Under the pieces are notes generated by a model. It saw only the letters and a list, made by a program, of their open reading frames with translations. It had not been told where the DNA came from and made no database searches. A stretch of 64,000 nucleotides of DNA from Sialis fuliginosa (Eukaryota > Arthropoda > Insecta > Megaloptera > Sialidae): contig OY540822.1 of NCBI GenBank assembly GCA_961205875.1, positions 4,280,501 through 4,344,500 on the forward strand, given 5' to 3'. Shown one piece after another: positions 1 through 10,077 of the stretch. A program made the translations under genes and the position numbers. The first letter of the stretch is position 1. Every line of letters begins with the position of its first letter.

Positions 1-441
1 TTTCCACAGATTAGTTTTAATTGTGCGAATAGAGCGCTCTACAACAGATGTCTTCATTACACTATACGTTGAGTAATGATTAATATTGATTTTTTTCATT
101 CATTTATTAAACTCTTGATTGTAGAATTATTTACCGTTGTCGGTCTGTAGATGCTTCGGTCTTAACAACGCACCCTGTTTGGATAATATTTTACTCATTG
201 CTTCTGTTACAGCTTTACCTCCTTTATTTTTGACACCTTGAGCCCATAGAAATTTACTGAATACGTCTATGACCATCAATATGTATTTGAAGCCTCTATT
301 TTCACGTGAATACGGTATCATTTCTATAAGGTCTGCTTGATGAAGGTCACTCAGACCGTACACGACAACCTTTTTTCGAGGAAATGTTTTTCTTGCAGGT
401 TTATGTAATTCTGTGATTACATCTTTTTTAATTTCACTCAT
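1..441 (-). pseudogene. Polinton/Maverick-type integrase fragment
   Basis: An rve-type retroviral-fold integrase, the DNA-joining enzyme of a mobile element. The reading frame starts at 441 and runs leftward. It contains the leader motif HKPARKTFPR, the first catalytic aspartate region (LHQADLIEM), the KYILMVIDVFSKFLWA strand and the second aspartate in LQTDNGK. Directly after DNGK there is an in-frame TAA. The same frame continues to the window edge with a second stop (TGA) and the recognisable SVVERSIRTIK stretch that carries the catalytic glutamate. Family knowledge: this integrase type is found in Polintons and in transposon-derived proteins of nematodes and insects. The N-terminal zinc-binding part is missing, and an LTR-like sequence begins just upstream. 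Two nonsense codons make it a pseudogene. Assignment to Polinton rather than another integrase-bearing element is inference. Confidence 0.7.
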
Positions 442-442
442 T

Positions 443-1055
443 GTGACAACACAGAATAAGACGACGTCATTTTAGAGTCTTGTTATTACATAAGTTTTAA
501 TCACACCACAATTTTAAATACTATAAGTTTTAATAAACAAGTTACATAAAGGCTGGGTATAAAAGCTGGCTCGAAAACGAAGAGAAGTCAGTAGTTATTC
601 CGTAGTGAGTGAGTAACCAGTCAGTAGTCATTCACGAGTCGTCAGCCAACGTTCAGCTAGTGTACAGTCAGTGATACGTCGCATCAGGTACATTTGTTTG
701 TTTTGTGAATTATTATTATTGTGCTTCGGTAAATCAAGCGCTATTACAATCCGGAGGTCTACCAAGTTTCGGTTGTTTGGTGTACTCCGTCTTCGCCTTG
801 AAGAGGAGTCCGATTCATTTCGGAAGTCGCCGACATCGTGGAACGCGGGGGTTAGGAGTGGTGGTCCGCCTAATCTCCTTTCTGGGGGTCCAGGAGCTGA
901 CCTTTGGAGCGGCGGTGGCTTGAAGTGACTGAAGCCGCTAATACACCAAGTGATTGTTTGGTTCAGTTATTCGCTTGCTTTCTTGTACATTGTAGAGCTG
1001 ACATTTATTTTCGTAGTTTTTAGTTAAAATTACGTGGCGCCCTTCTGGCACCTCG
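443..1055 (+). repeat. LTR-like stretch with TATA box and possible primer-binding site
   Basis: The stretch opens with TGTGACAACA. It has a consensus TATA box (TATAAAA at 558-564) followed by GAC/GTCAGT-rich sequence typical of an LTR transcription start region. Near 1035 it reads TGGCGCCC, the usual start of a retrotransposon primer-binding site. No second LTR, gag or pol follows, so this would be a solitary or truncated LTR plus leader of a Gypsy-type element. The small ORFs here overlap in several frames and match nothing I know. LTR limits are uncertain. Confidence 0.35.
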
Positions 1056-1215
1056 AAAATCCCTTCCTGTCCGTCCGAGCGTCGAACCACCCCGTCGCCA
1101 CTGTGCTACGCCGAGGCAAACCTTTTCTATTTGCCGATAGTGGTAATATCATTATGTCAACAACAATAGCAAAAAAAAAAATACAACAATCCACGATGAT
1201 AATTACTCTCAGTGT

Positions 1216-1506
1216 CTACGGTGAATCTCCAACAATATCATATTCTAACACAATAAATACTTGTAATTGTGTTAATTTAGTATCTGGAAGTGTTGTCACA
1301 TTTTTAAAATTTAATAAAGTATCTTTTTTAAATTCATATACACTAGTATTTTTCATTGGAAATTCAATATCGTTTATGAATATTATCGGTGGCGGTGTGG
1401 ATGTTATAAACGATTTAAATTTACCTCCTATATGTAAAATCCATCCGATTTCAAACCAATGCTTTTTAAAAAGAAATATTGATTGATATACTCTAAGATT
1501 GGTCAA
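1216..1506 (-). CDS. Unrecognised 96-codon ORF
   Basis: A 96-codon reading frame on the minus strand. It has aromatic and hydrophobic patches (SIFLFKKHWFEIGWILHIGG) and an I/P-rich turn (TSTPPPIIFINDIEFPMK). There is no Cys cluster, signal peptide or catalytic motif that I can recognise. It lies next to the minus-strand integrase fragment and could be a scrap of the same large element, but I cannot support that from sequence alone. The opposite strand is also open over part of this stretch, so it may simply be AT-rich noise. Confidence 0.2.
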   Translation of the reverse strand: MTNLRVYQSIFLFKKHWFEIGWILHIGGKFKSFITSTPPPIIFINDIEFPMKNTSVYEFKKDTLLNFKNVTTLPDTKLTQLQVFIVLEYDIVGDSP

Positions 1507-1516
1507 TTTTTAATGA

Positions 1517-2093
1517 TATAATTTATTTAAATTTTCGTGCGGATTGTCTCTTGTAATTTTGCATAGAACAGGTGAGGGGATTTTGGCGAAGTTTCCCTTC
1601 AACTATGTCTGAATTAAACACTATACGGAGCCCTTAGGAAGTTGGTGGAGGAACTTGTACTCATTAGTAGAGAAAGACAGTGAAACCAACATTAATTAGT
1701 ATTTAAATCAAAAACAGAGTGGTTTTATAGTTTAACTTCCCTCTAATTAGTGGAGCGCCGTAAGATTTATACCTCGGAATCCAGGGCCAGTCAATGAATC
1801 TTTATGAAACCTTTTGGATTGTGTTTTTAACACTAAATAGAAAAATGTTAAAAAAAATATTTTGCACGATCTCAATTTTTTATTTATTAAAATAAATAAT
1901 TATTAATTTTTCGGAGTTTTCATTTATTTTCTATGAAAAACTCGATTTTTTTCTGTTTTAAGTTATATTTTGGAAAGGAGAACTATTAAAAACTTGTCCT
2001 TGGTGCCTCAAGGGACCACAGGTACAAAGGTAAGAGGGAATTATAGAAGGGACAACAGTAGCTATTGGCGCCGTCCCTAACAGCATACTACAC
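1517..2093. repeat. Dispersed repeat, copy A
   Basis: A non-coding unit shared with 3418-3836 and 7157-7682. Common blocks include GGTGAGGGGATTTTGG, CACTATACGGAGCCCTTAGG and TGGAGCGCCGTAAGATTTAT. This copy runs from TAATTTATTTAAATTTTCG to GGCGCCGTCCCTAACAGCAT. It is the longest of the three on its right side. No ORF of substance was found. It is probably the end region of a DNA transposon, possibly the Mutator-like element whose coding fragment follows copy C. Confidence 0.7.
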
Positions 2094-2121
2094 GTTGCAA
2101 CTAGCTAGGCTAAACACGTAG

Positions 2122-2285
2122 TTGTTCGATGATACAAACGTTAGTTATTAATATCACTAATATTTGCTGTTACAGCCTCGTATTGAAATGAATGAACCAT
2201 TGATTGTTCGATGATACAAACGTTAGTTATTAATATTACTAATATTTGCTGTTACAGCCTCGTATTGAAATGAATGAACCATTGA
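2122..2285. repeat. 82-bp tandem duplication spanning an acceptor-like site
   Basis: Two adjacent copies (2122-2203 and 2204-2285) start with TTGTTCGATGATACAAACG and differ by about one base. Each contains a pyrimidine-rich tract ending TTGCTGTTACAG, which resembles a 3' splice site, and then the first codons of the downstream zinc-module gene fragment. Confidence 0.85.
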
Positions 2286-3410
2286 ATACTGATGATAATG
2301 ACAATAATGATTGCCTGATTTGTGACAAAATTGGATCTAGTTCAGAATCAAACTCTGATTTAGGAAAAATTGTAAAAGTAACAAGAGGAATATCAACGCT
2401 GAAAGCTGCTTCTGCAGAAAGAGCAGATGGGCTGTCTCAGTATTTAAATACTCGCGAATTTGTCTACGTGCATTCAGTATGCAGACAAAAATATATTAAT
2501 AAAGGATGTATTCATTCTTATTTTAAAAAAAAGAACACCACATCTCCTCCTAAAAAAAAGCTTCGAACGGCTACTTCAATTGACTTCGATTGGAAAAGTA
2601 GGTGTTTTATCTGTGAAAAGGAAGCGGATGAAATGAAGGAAATAAGAATGAGCAAATCGTTGAGACAAAAAATCAGCCATGTAACTACCTCTGATTTCAA
2701 GGAAAGCATTTTAAATTGAATAAGTCATGAGAAAAGTGAATGTTGTCGCAATATTCATAAAAAAATTGTAGGCGTGGTGGATTTAGTGGCTCAGGGAGCT
2801 AAATATCACGTGGATTGTTATACAAATTTAAAAAGTAGTATAAAATCGACTCAGAGGGAGAAAAAACTTTCTCCTGTAACAATACAAGTAGACGTAGCAA
2901 TTATCAAGGAAAGACAAAATTATTCCTTTATTGGCTTCCACTAGCAAAGTCAAAGTGGATGAAGATAATATTCCATTGATCCACTACTGTTATTTCAGCG
3001 TATTTGCGTGTTAAAAAATCGGATAAAGAACTCAAAAACTACATGACTTTTGAATTAGCTCCTTATTCTCTTGCTCTTATTGAAGATGGTGAAATGCAAA
3101 AAACAACAAAATCTACATTTTATGACCTATTCCCAGAAGTTACGGTGAATGTGAATGATATACAAAAATTTCCCTACATAACTGATGGAGGAATGTTACT
3201 ACACCGTTGCAAGTGGCAACTGGATGAAAATTTCGGCACTATTTGTGAACACTATGTCAGATATTTACATAACAATTATGGACACAATATTTATGTCGTA
3301 TTTGATGGCTATAAAAAGAACAGCACAAAATCAATGGAAAGAACGCGTCGCTGTAAAAATAAGTCATGTATGAATGCCAAAAATAAGAGTGTGCACACTG
3401 CAGCACAACA
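2246..3410 (+). pseudogene. Academ-like transposase/nuclease, decayed copy, 5' half
   Basis: This is a relative of the large intact protein at 30818-35260. Residues from about 2270 match its N-terminal zinc modules: CLICDK, then VHSVCRQKY, then CFICEKEADE. A frame change near 2719 leads into a stretch containing YHVDCYTN, the second HxxC. Near 2970 the frame jumps to sequence matching position ~1010 of the intact protein (DPLLLFQRI, then YMTFELAPYSLALI). It reads on through TDGGMLLHRCKW and VVFDGYK, the start of the XPG/FEN-like nuclease domain. The whole transposase core, roughly residues 230-1010, is therefore deleted. The frame dies near 3410, where repeat copy B begins. The 3' half of the gene resumes at 10078. 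At least two frameshifts plus the deletion make this copy dead. Confidence 0.8.
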
Positions 3411-3417
3411 AAAGAAT

Positions 3418-3836
3418 TGTCTCTTGTTATTTTGCATAGAACAACAGGTGAGGGGATTTTGGCCAAGTTTCCCTTCAACTATGTCTGAATTAAACACTAT
3501 ACGGAGCCCTTAGGAAGTTGGTGGAGGAACTTGTACTCATTAGCAGAGAAAGACAGTGAAACTAACATTAATTAGTATTTAAATCAAAAACAGAGTGGTT
3601 TTATAGTTTAACTTCCCTCTAATTAGTGGAGCGCCGTAAGATTTATACCTCGGAATCCAGGGCCAGTCAATGAATCTTTATGAAACCTTTTGGATTGTGT
3701 TTTTAACACTAAATAGAAAAAAGTCAAAAAAAATATTTTGCACGGTCTCAATTTTTTATTTATTAAATAAATAATTATTAATTTTTCGGAGTTTTCATTT
3801 ATTTTCTATGAAAAACTCGATTTTTTTCTGTTTTAA
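3418..3836. repeat. Dispersed repeat, copy B
   Basis: Same unit as copies A (1517) and C (7157), entered at TTGTCTCTTGTTATTTTGCA. It interrupts the nuclease domain of the decayed transposase gene. Differences from A are scattered single bases. Confidence 0.75.
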
Positions 3837-4046
3837 AGCGGTAGACCACCCTAGAATTTTTTGAAAATCGAATTTTTTTAAGTGCCCGAATATTGAATGT
3901 TACGCGGGCCTCATTAAGCGTGGTGAGAACAAGTTATTAAAGAAATATTGTGTTAGTGAAGTGTTATCGTTATTTTGTTCATATTGTTAATATTAATGTA
4001 ATGTTGTAAATCTGAGGTGCAATTTACAGAGAGCAGCAAGAGAGGA
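3837..4046. repeat. Second repeat unit, short version
   Basis: Matches 7769-8045 from GCGGTAGACCACCC to GAGCAGCAAGAGAGG but lacks about 70 internal bases (the block beginning TTTGGCTTAAAGAG at 7809). In the 7769 copy it leads straight into the Mutator-like coding fragment, so it is probably that element's 5' region. Confidence 0.7.
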
Positions 4047-4504
4047 GTTTTCATTTATTTTCTATGAAAAACTTGTAATACCATCGAAAAATCGTGTCCG
4101 AGAAAATGACAAATTCTGATTGTACTAACTTCAAAACTTAAAGAAAAGTTAATTTCCGCATGACGGCTGTGCGTGTGTCTGTGTGTCAGGATGTAGTTTT
4201 TTTTTCGTTCACGATAACTACCGTAAAAATGCACCGATCTAAATTATTTTTGGGGAAAATGTTTGTCTATGTGAGTACTCCAGACCTATAGATTTTGGTG
4301 CTAATCGGATTAGGGGTTTTGGAAATATTCGAAATTTTGTAACTTTTTTCGTCTAAAAAGTGAACGTTGCGAGTATTATCTCACTAATTTTGATAAGATT
4401 TGGTACATTTGCAGTTCAATTGAATCTAAGGGACATTTATTATTTGTACGTGCCTAAACAGCCGTTAAAGGGGTGAAAAACACACTTAAAATTTGAATTT
4501 TAAA
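4047..4504. other. AT-rich non-coding stretch
   Basis: No ORF or recognisable domain. It holds a CTGTGCGTGTGTCTGTGTGT microsatellite-like patch. Together with 7075-7156 it forms the empty target into which the hAT element at 4513 inserted. Confidence 0.5.
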
Positions 4505-4512
4505 TACTAATA

Positions 4513-7066
4513 CAGCGATTTCCAAACTGGGAGGCGCGCCTCCCTAGGGAGGCGCGGACTAGTGCAAAGGGAGGCGCGAAAAGTTTACTAGAAATGTAAT
4601 TTACATAACATAACATATAATATATTATTTATTATTGTTTTCTCAAATATTACATACTTATTAATATAATGGAAAACATTTCTCTCCTCTCTCTAGGAAT
4701 TTCAAATAAAATAATAGTTCATTAAAAATTGATTGTTTCATTTAAAATTTTTAAATTTAATTGTTTATTTTTTAAACCATTAATGTCGGTTGGACAGTTT
4801 GCTCAAAGTATTGATAACAGTGGTGTGCAGTTGTGTTTCTTATTGTTTTTGGCGTGATTACTTATAAAAAACGTAAGTAATTTTTAAATAATTACCTATT
4901 CGGAGCATACCAGTAGTGTGCAATTGTGTTTCTTATTTTTTTTGGCGTGATTACTTACTTATAAAAAAAACGTAAGTAATTTATAAAGAATTGGGTGTTT
5001 TTTTAAGAATATAAATTTATTCCTATAATATTTTCAGACAAATGGATAAATTTTTGACTGGATATAAAAGAAAGTCCACTAATATTGAAAATAATGACGT
5101 TGCTACTAGTAAAGGTTGTGTGAACAGTGAACAAGGAGGTAGAACTCCCAAGGCAAGAAAATATGATTCATCTTATTTATCATTAGGATTCACAAGTGTT
5201 ATTATAGATGGCTTGGAAAAAACAATGTGTTTGTTTTGTACGAAAGTTTTGGCTGCAGATAGTATGAGACCAGGTAAATTAAAACGTCACCTTGAAACTA
5301 TGCATTCTGCATACGTTGGTAAGCCCATAGAATTTTTTCAAAGAAAATTAGATGAATTTAATAAGCAAAAGCAAACGTTCAAAAAAATAGTTTCTGTTTC
5401 GTCAAATACATTGCTAGCGTCGTATCAAGTTTCGTACAGAATCGCAAAATGTAAAAAACCACATACAATAGGAGAAACTCTAGTTTTGCCAGCAGCTATT
5501 GATATGGTTGAAACAATGTTCGGCAAATCATATGCGGAACAGTTGAGACAAATACCGCTTGCTGATAATACAGTTGGGAGAAGAATAGAAGATATATCTG
5601 AAGATCTTTGCGATCAGTTAGTTGTTCGAATGCGTACTTCGAAATTCGCTATACAAGTAGATGAGGCAACTGATGTAGCTAAAGATGCTCATTTAATTGC
5701 ATATGTTCGATTTGTTGCAGAAAAAAATATAATAGAAGATATATTATTTTGCAACCCTATTCCTGGAAAGTCCACATCCATTGAAATTTTTAATATAATT
5801 GACAGTTTTTTTGATGAGAATGGCATAAAGTGGAATAATTGCATTGGACTCTGTACTGACGGAGCACAGTCAATGTCAGGACATAAGGCAGGTCTTCAAG
5901 CATTAGTTAAAAACAAAGCACCCAAAGTTATCTGGACGCACTGCATGCTTCACAGAGCAGCACTTGTGTCAAAAAATATGAGCGAAGAACTTAACAACAT
6001 TTTTACAAAAGTTACGAAAGTTATAAATTACATAAAAAACAGTCCTTTAAAAAATAGGTTATTTGCAAAGCTGTGTAAAAATATGGAAGCTAATTATAAC
6101 TATTGTGAAGTGCGCTGGCTATCTCGTGCAAAAGTGATTCAAAGGGTGTTTGAACTTAAAGAAGAGATTGCAATTTTTCTTGATGAACATAATAATAAAG
6201 ATGCAACTTTGTTTAGGAACGATAACTTTATCGTTAAACTTGCCTATTTGGTTGAAATTTTTGGAAAATTAAGTGCTTTGAATAAATCAATGCAAGGACC
6301 ACAAATGCATTCTCTGATTCAAAAGGATAAAGTGAAAGCATTTATAAAAAAAATGAAGCTATGGAAATCAAAAGTACAAAAAAATGAATTTGATATGTTT
6401 CCACTTTTAAATAATTTCGGCTCCAAAGATAATGTTGAAGCAAACAAAACCTTATTTATTGAACACTTGGATTGTTTGCTAATGCATTTTTCTCATTATT
6501 TCGAAGATCTTGATTATACAAAATTCACGTAGATACAGAACCCATTTATCGATGAAGATGATGAATTTGGATTAACAACTAGTGAAAGAGAAAAATTAAT
6601 AGAACTGTCATGCGATACTTCATTACAAAAAAAATTTAAAAATGAAACGCTTGTTAAATTTTGGTTGAATCTAAGTGAGGAGTATAATGCTCTGTCAAGC
6701 AAAGCTATGGATGTACTTCTACCATTCGTAACATCATATTTATGCGAAACGGGATTTTCTGCATTGGCAGCAATGAAATCTAAATATAGAGCCCGGTTAG
6801 TAGTTGAAAATAAGTTACGAGTAGCACTCTCTTCAATGACACCCAGATTCGACAAGCTTTGTGCTAATAAACAAGCGCATCCATCGCATTAAAAATTAAT
6901 TAATTTGAAAATAAATATTTATAAATATAGGTACTTACAATAAAAACTTGTTATTATTGATTTATTCTTTTTTTGTATTTTATACCTTTCAAAATATGGG
7001 GGGGAGGCGCCAAGATTAGATTTTTTCTAAAGAGAGGCGTAGTGACGTAAAGTTTGGAAACCACTG
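4513..7066 (+). mobile_element. hAT DNA transposon, nearly complete
   Basis: The terminal inverted repeats pair CAGCGATTTCCAAACT at the left end with AGTTTGGAAACCACTG at the right (14 of 16 positions). The element is flanked by a perfect 8-bp target duplication, TACTAATA (4505-4512 and 7067-7074), the hallmark of hAT. Subterminal GGAGGCGCG motifs repeat inside both ends. It is 2,554 bp long with a single gene. The intact ends and perfect duplication indicate a fairly recent insertion into an older decayed element. Confidence 0.93.
5042..6892 (+). pseudogene. hAT transposase, ZBED5-like, one premature stop
   Basis: The cut-and-paste transposase of the surrounding hAT element. The frame is 616 codons from ATG 5042 to the stop at 6892, broken only by an in-frame TAG at 6530-6532. 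It shows a BED-type zinc finger around residues 60-90 (CLFC, then LKRHLETMH). The RNase-H-fold core starts at IQVDEATDVA (first Asp) and continues with LCTDGAQSMSGHKAGL (second Asp). The C-terminal hAT dimerisation segment (VTSYLCETGFSALAAMKSKY) lies after the TAG. The length is normal for the family. The TAG removes the dimerisation region, so the product should be inactive unless read through. Similar proteins in animals are annotated as BED zinc-finger protein 5 or FAM200/SCAND3-like. Confidence 0.9.
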
Positions 7067-7156
7067 TACTAATATGTCATTAATTCATGTTGCCTTGGAA
7101 ACAAATGCAACTAAATTCAAATTGTCAAATTAGTTTTTCTACGAATGTGAAAATAT

Positions 7157-7682
7157 AATTTATTTAAATTTTCGTGCGGATTGTCTCTTGTAATTTTGCA
7201 TAGAACAACAGGTGAGGGGATTTTGGCCAAGTTTCCCTTCAACTATGTCTGAATTAAACACTATACGGAGCCCTTAGGAAGTTGGCGGAGGAACTTGTAC
7301 TCATTAGTAGAGAAAGACAGTGAAACCAACATTAATTAGTATTTAAATCAAAAACAGAGTGGTTTTATAGTTTAACTTCCCTCTAATTAGTAGAGCGCCG
7401 TAAGATTTATACCTCGGAATCCAGGGCCAGTCAATGAATCTTTATGAAACCTTTTGGATTGTGTTTTTAACACTAAATAGAAAAAAGTTAAAAACCATAT
7501 TTTGCACAGTTTTCATTTATTTTCTATGAAAAACTCGATTTTTTTCTGTTTTACGTTATATTTTGGAAAGGAGAACTATTAAAAACTTGTCCTTGGTGTC
7601 TCAAGGGACCACAGGTACAAAGGTAAGAGGGAATTATAGAAGGGACAACAGCAGCTATTGGCGCCGTCCCTAACAGCATACT
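7157..7682. repeat. Dispersed repeat, copy C
   Basis: Third copy of the unit at 1517 and 3418, entered at TAATTTATTTAAATTTTCG. It lacks an internal AT block of about 50 bp present in copy A near 1868-1915 and ends at the same GGCGCCGTCCCTAACAGCAT. A partial re-run of the missing block follows at 7690-7765. Confidence 0.75.
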
Positions 7683-7768
7683 TTTATTTAGGTATTAAAT
7701 AAATAATTATTAATTTTTCGGAGTTTTCATTTATTTTCTATGAAGAACTCGATTTTTTTCTGTTTTAA

Positions 7769-8045
7769 GGCGGTAGACCACCCTAGAATTTTTTGAAAAT
7801 CGAATTTTTTTTTGGCTTAAAGAGTCTTTTAATATCTCAAAAATATCCTGTAAAAATTTCAACCGTGGGTCTAGTCTCTAAGTGCCCGAATATTGAATGT
7901 TACGCGGGCCTCATTAAGCGTGGTGAGAACAAGTTATTAAAGAAATATTGTGTTAGTGAAGTGTTATCGTTATTTTGTTCATATTGTTAATATTAATGTA
8001 ATGTTGTAAATCTGAGGTGCAGTTTACAGAGAGCAGCAAGAGAGG
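7769..8045. repeat. Second repeat unit, long version (Mutator 5' region?)
   Basis: Full version of the unit at 3837-4046. It ends in GAGCAGCAAGAGAGG and passes directly into Mutator-like coding sequence. The ORF at 7793-7990 inside it is not convincing as a gene. Confidence 0.55.
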
Positions 8046-8427
8046 CTTGGGATTTAAATTAGTAGTGACTTGTGCCAATTGTGATAAAACAGAAATACCA
8101 AGTTGTCCTTTAATTAATAAAGGCTATGAAATTAATCGTCGCATTGTACTAGCAATGCGACTGCTAGGTGTAGGGTTGCACGGAATTGTAAAATTTTGTG
8201 GTATAATGGAGCTGCCCCGGCCAATATTTCAATCTTTTTACGACAAAGTAGTCAAATATATACAGATAGCATCTGAAGATGTTTCTCAAAATAGTATTTT
8301 AAGAGCTGCGAAAGAAGAAAAGGATTTAGCTAAGAAAGGTGGAGAAAAAAACGGAATCACCGTCTCAGGCGATGGAACCTGGCGAAAGCGTGGTTTTTCT
8401 TCTCTGTATGGGATAGTAACCTTGTGA
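8017..8427 (+). pseudogene. Mutator-like transposase N-terminal fragment
   Basis: The frame encodes a Mutator-like transposase domain of the type common in insects and other arthropods. Visible family motifs are GLGFKLVVTCANC (start of a zinc ribbon), LINKGYEINRRIVLAMRLL, the ELPRPIFQSFYDKVV block and the aspartate motif VSGDGTWRKRGFSSLYG. It stops at a TGA at 8425-8427. Two bases later, in another frame, the words YWNKHTDTAEY appear; these also belong to this family but normally lie about 30 residues downstream. The fragment therefore ends in a small deletion, and the rest of the transposase is absent. It is dead. The repeat unit immediately upstream is probably its own 5' region. Confidence 0.75.
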
Positions 8428-8428
8428 G

Positions 8429-9887
8429 TATTGGAACAAACATACGGACACCGCAGAGTATGCTGGATATACAGTTAAAGAAATTGAAACTTTGAAAAAC
8501 ATGTTGGTCACGTTGCGAAATTCTCACAATCGCAGCATTAATCAAGTTGTTTTTGTATTCCTTTTCAAATTAAGAACTGGAAATTCCAACACAATAACTG
8601 CGTCAGTTTTCGATATGGAATACGAACAATCAGTATCTACTTATTGCAAATCGGTTTTGGATTCGTTTCAAAAAGACGTTTTTCCACTTCATTTCGGAGC
8701 TCAAGCATGTTCTCGCGAAGATTTAATCGCTAATCACACATCGCCTTTTGTAAAAACATTACACGGATTTGAAAATCGTTTGATTCTGATCGCTGATGGT
8801 TCGTACCTCCGACACCAAAAAAGTAGTAATAATTGTTACCAACGAAAATCTTACTCTGGACAAAAAAAAAGTCCACTCTGTAAACCGTTTACAGTTTGTA
8901 CTACTGATGGATATGTAATTGACGTTTACGGGCCATACGAGGGAACTGTAAATGATGCTAAGATCATGAAAGATGTCATGAGTGATCCAAATGGTTTGAG
9001 GTCAATTCTCCAAAAAGGTGATGTTTTCATACTGGATCGAGGGTTCAGAGATGTTAAAGATTGGTTAGAATCTGAAGGGTTTGTTGTGTTAATGCCGGCG
9101 TTGAAAGGTAAAAGAAAACAATTGCCAACGATCGAAGCTAACGAAAGTAGATTTGTAACGAAATTGAGGTGGGTGGTAGAGGCTGTTCACGGTATTATCG
9201 GTACTAAATTTAAATTGTTGCACAATCAATTTGACAACAAGATGTTGACATCAGCAATGCTTTATTGCAAAGTAGCTAATTTTTTGGTTAACAAATTCGG
9301 AAAAAAGACTAAATTGTGATACTAAATTACAAGATGAAATTGCCGAGCAAATGTTGCAGAGAAAAGACGTTGACAATTCTTTAGCGAAAGTAGTTGAAGA
9401 AGAGAACTGGAATAGAAAGAAAAGGATCTTCAAACCATTAACATCAAATGATGTAACAAATTTTCCGGAAATGACAGAAAATGATTTGAAGATCCTTTTT
9501 ACAGGCTCATACCAGTTATCGCAAACTGTTTCATACTTGGCTGAAATTTATAGTGAAGAAGGACTTCTTAATATGCAATACTTGTTAGAGGACGATACCA
9601 TTTTAAAATGTGAAGTCAAATCAAGGCATATAAACAGAAAAGTTTACAAATGTTACGTCCAATATGCCCCTAACACTATTGGATATGGTGGTATAAAAAA
9701 CTACGTCTGTGATTGTGCAAATGGGCTCAGAACTGTTGGTTGTTGTGCACACGTTGCAACAATCATTTACTTTTTAGGTCATGCGCGATATTTGTCTAGA
9801 ATTATCCGCCCAGCTCAAATTCTAACAAATCTATTTCAAATTGAAAACGTCGAACCTGTCATAAATGAAGACAGTGACGAGGATTAA
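8429..9887 (+). pseudogene. DDE_Tnp_4 transposase with C-terminal SWIM finger
   Basis: A transposase of the DDE_4 (Harbinger-related) fold. The frame opens at 8429, with the first ATG at 8501. It runs to a TGA at 9317-9319 and resumes one frame over to 9887. The two parts together match a known insect family end to end. Catalytic residues are visible: LIADGSYLRHQ (first Asp), FILDRGFRDV (second Asp) and WVVEAVHGIIG (Glu). The C-terminal part has a SWIM zinc finger, CDC then GCCAHV (CxC...CxH), at about 9706-9770, followed by an acidic tail ending EDSDED. A single one-base frameshift near 9311-9316 separates catalytic core from SWIM finger. The first dozen codons come from the Mutator fragment, so the 5' end is chimeric. 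Fair conservation suggests recent decay. Confidence 0.8.
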
Positions 9888-10077
9888 ATGTATCAAGTAT
9901 CATTATCAGCAATTAGGTTAGGATTAGGATTTAATTAGGATTAAATGTAACATTTTCAGCAATTTTATATAAGTATTTCTTTAAATTGTAAAGTTATGGA
10001 GTATTATTGAAAATAAATTGATTTTTCAGAATATTCTGACATTCTTTCATTTCAGAAAAATAAAACAATTGAATATA

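Noticed and set aside
671..928. Two overlapping plus-strand ORFs of 72-85 codons
   Set aside because: They overlap in different frames inside an LTR-like region, are low in complexity at the end and match nothing.
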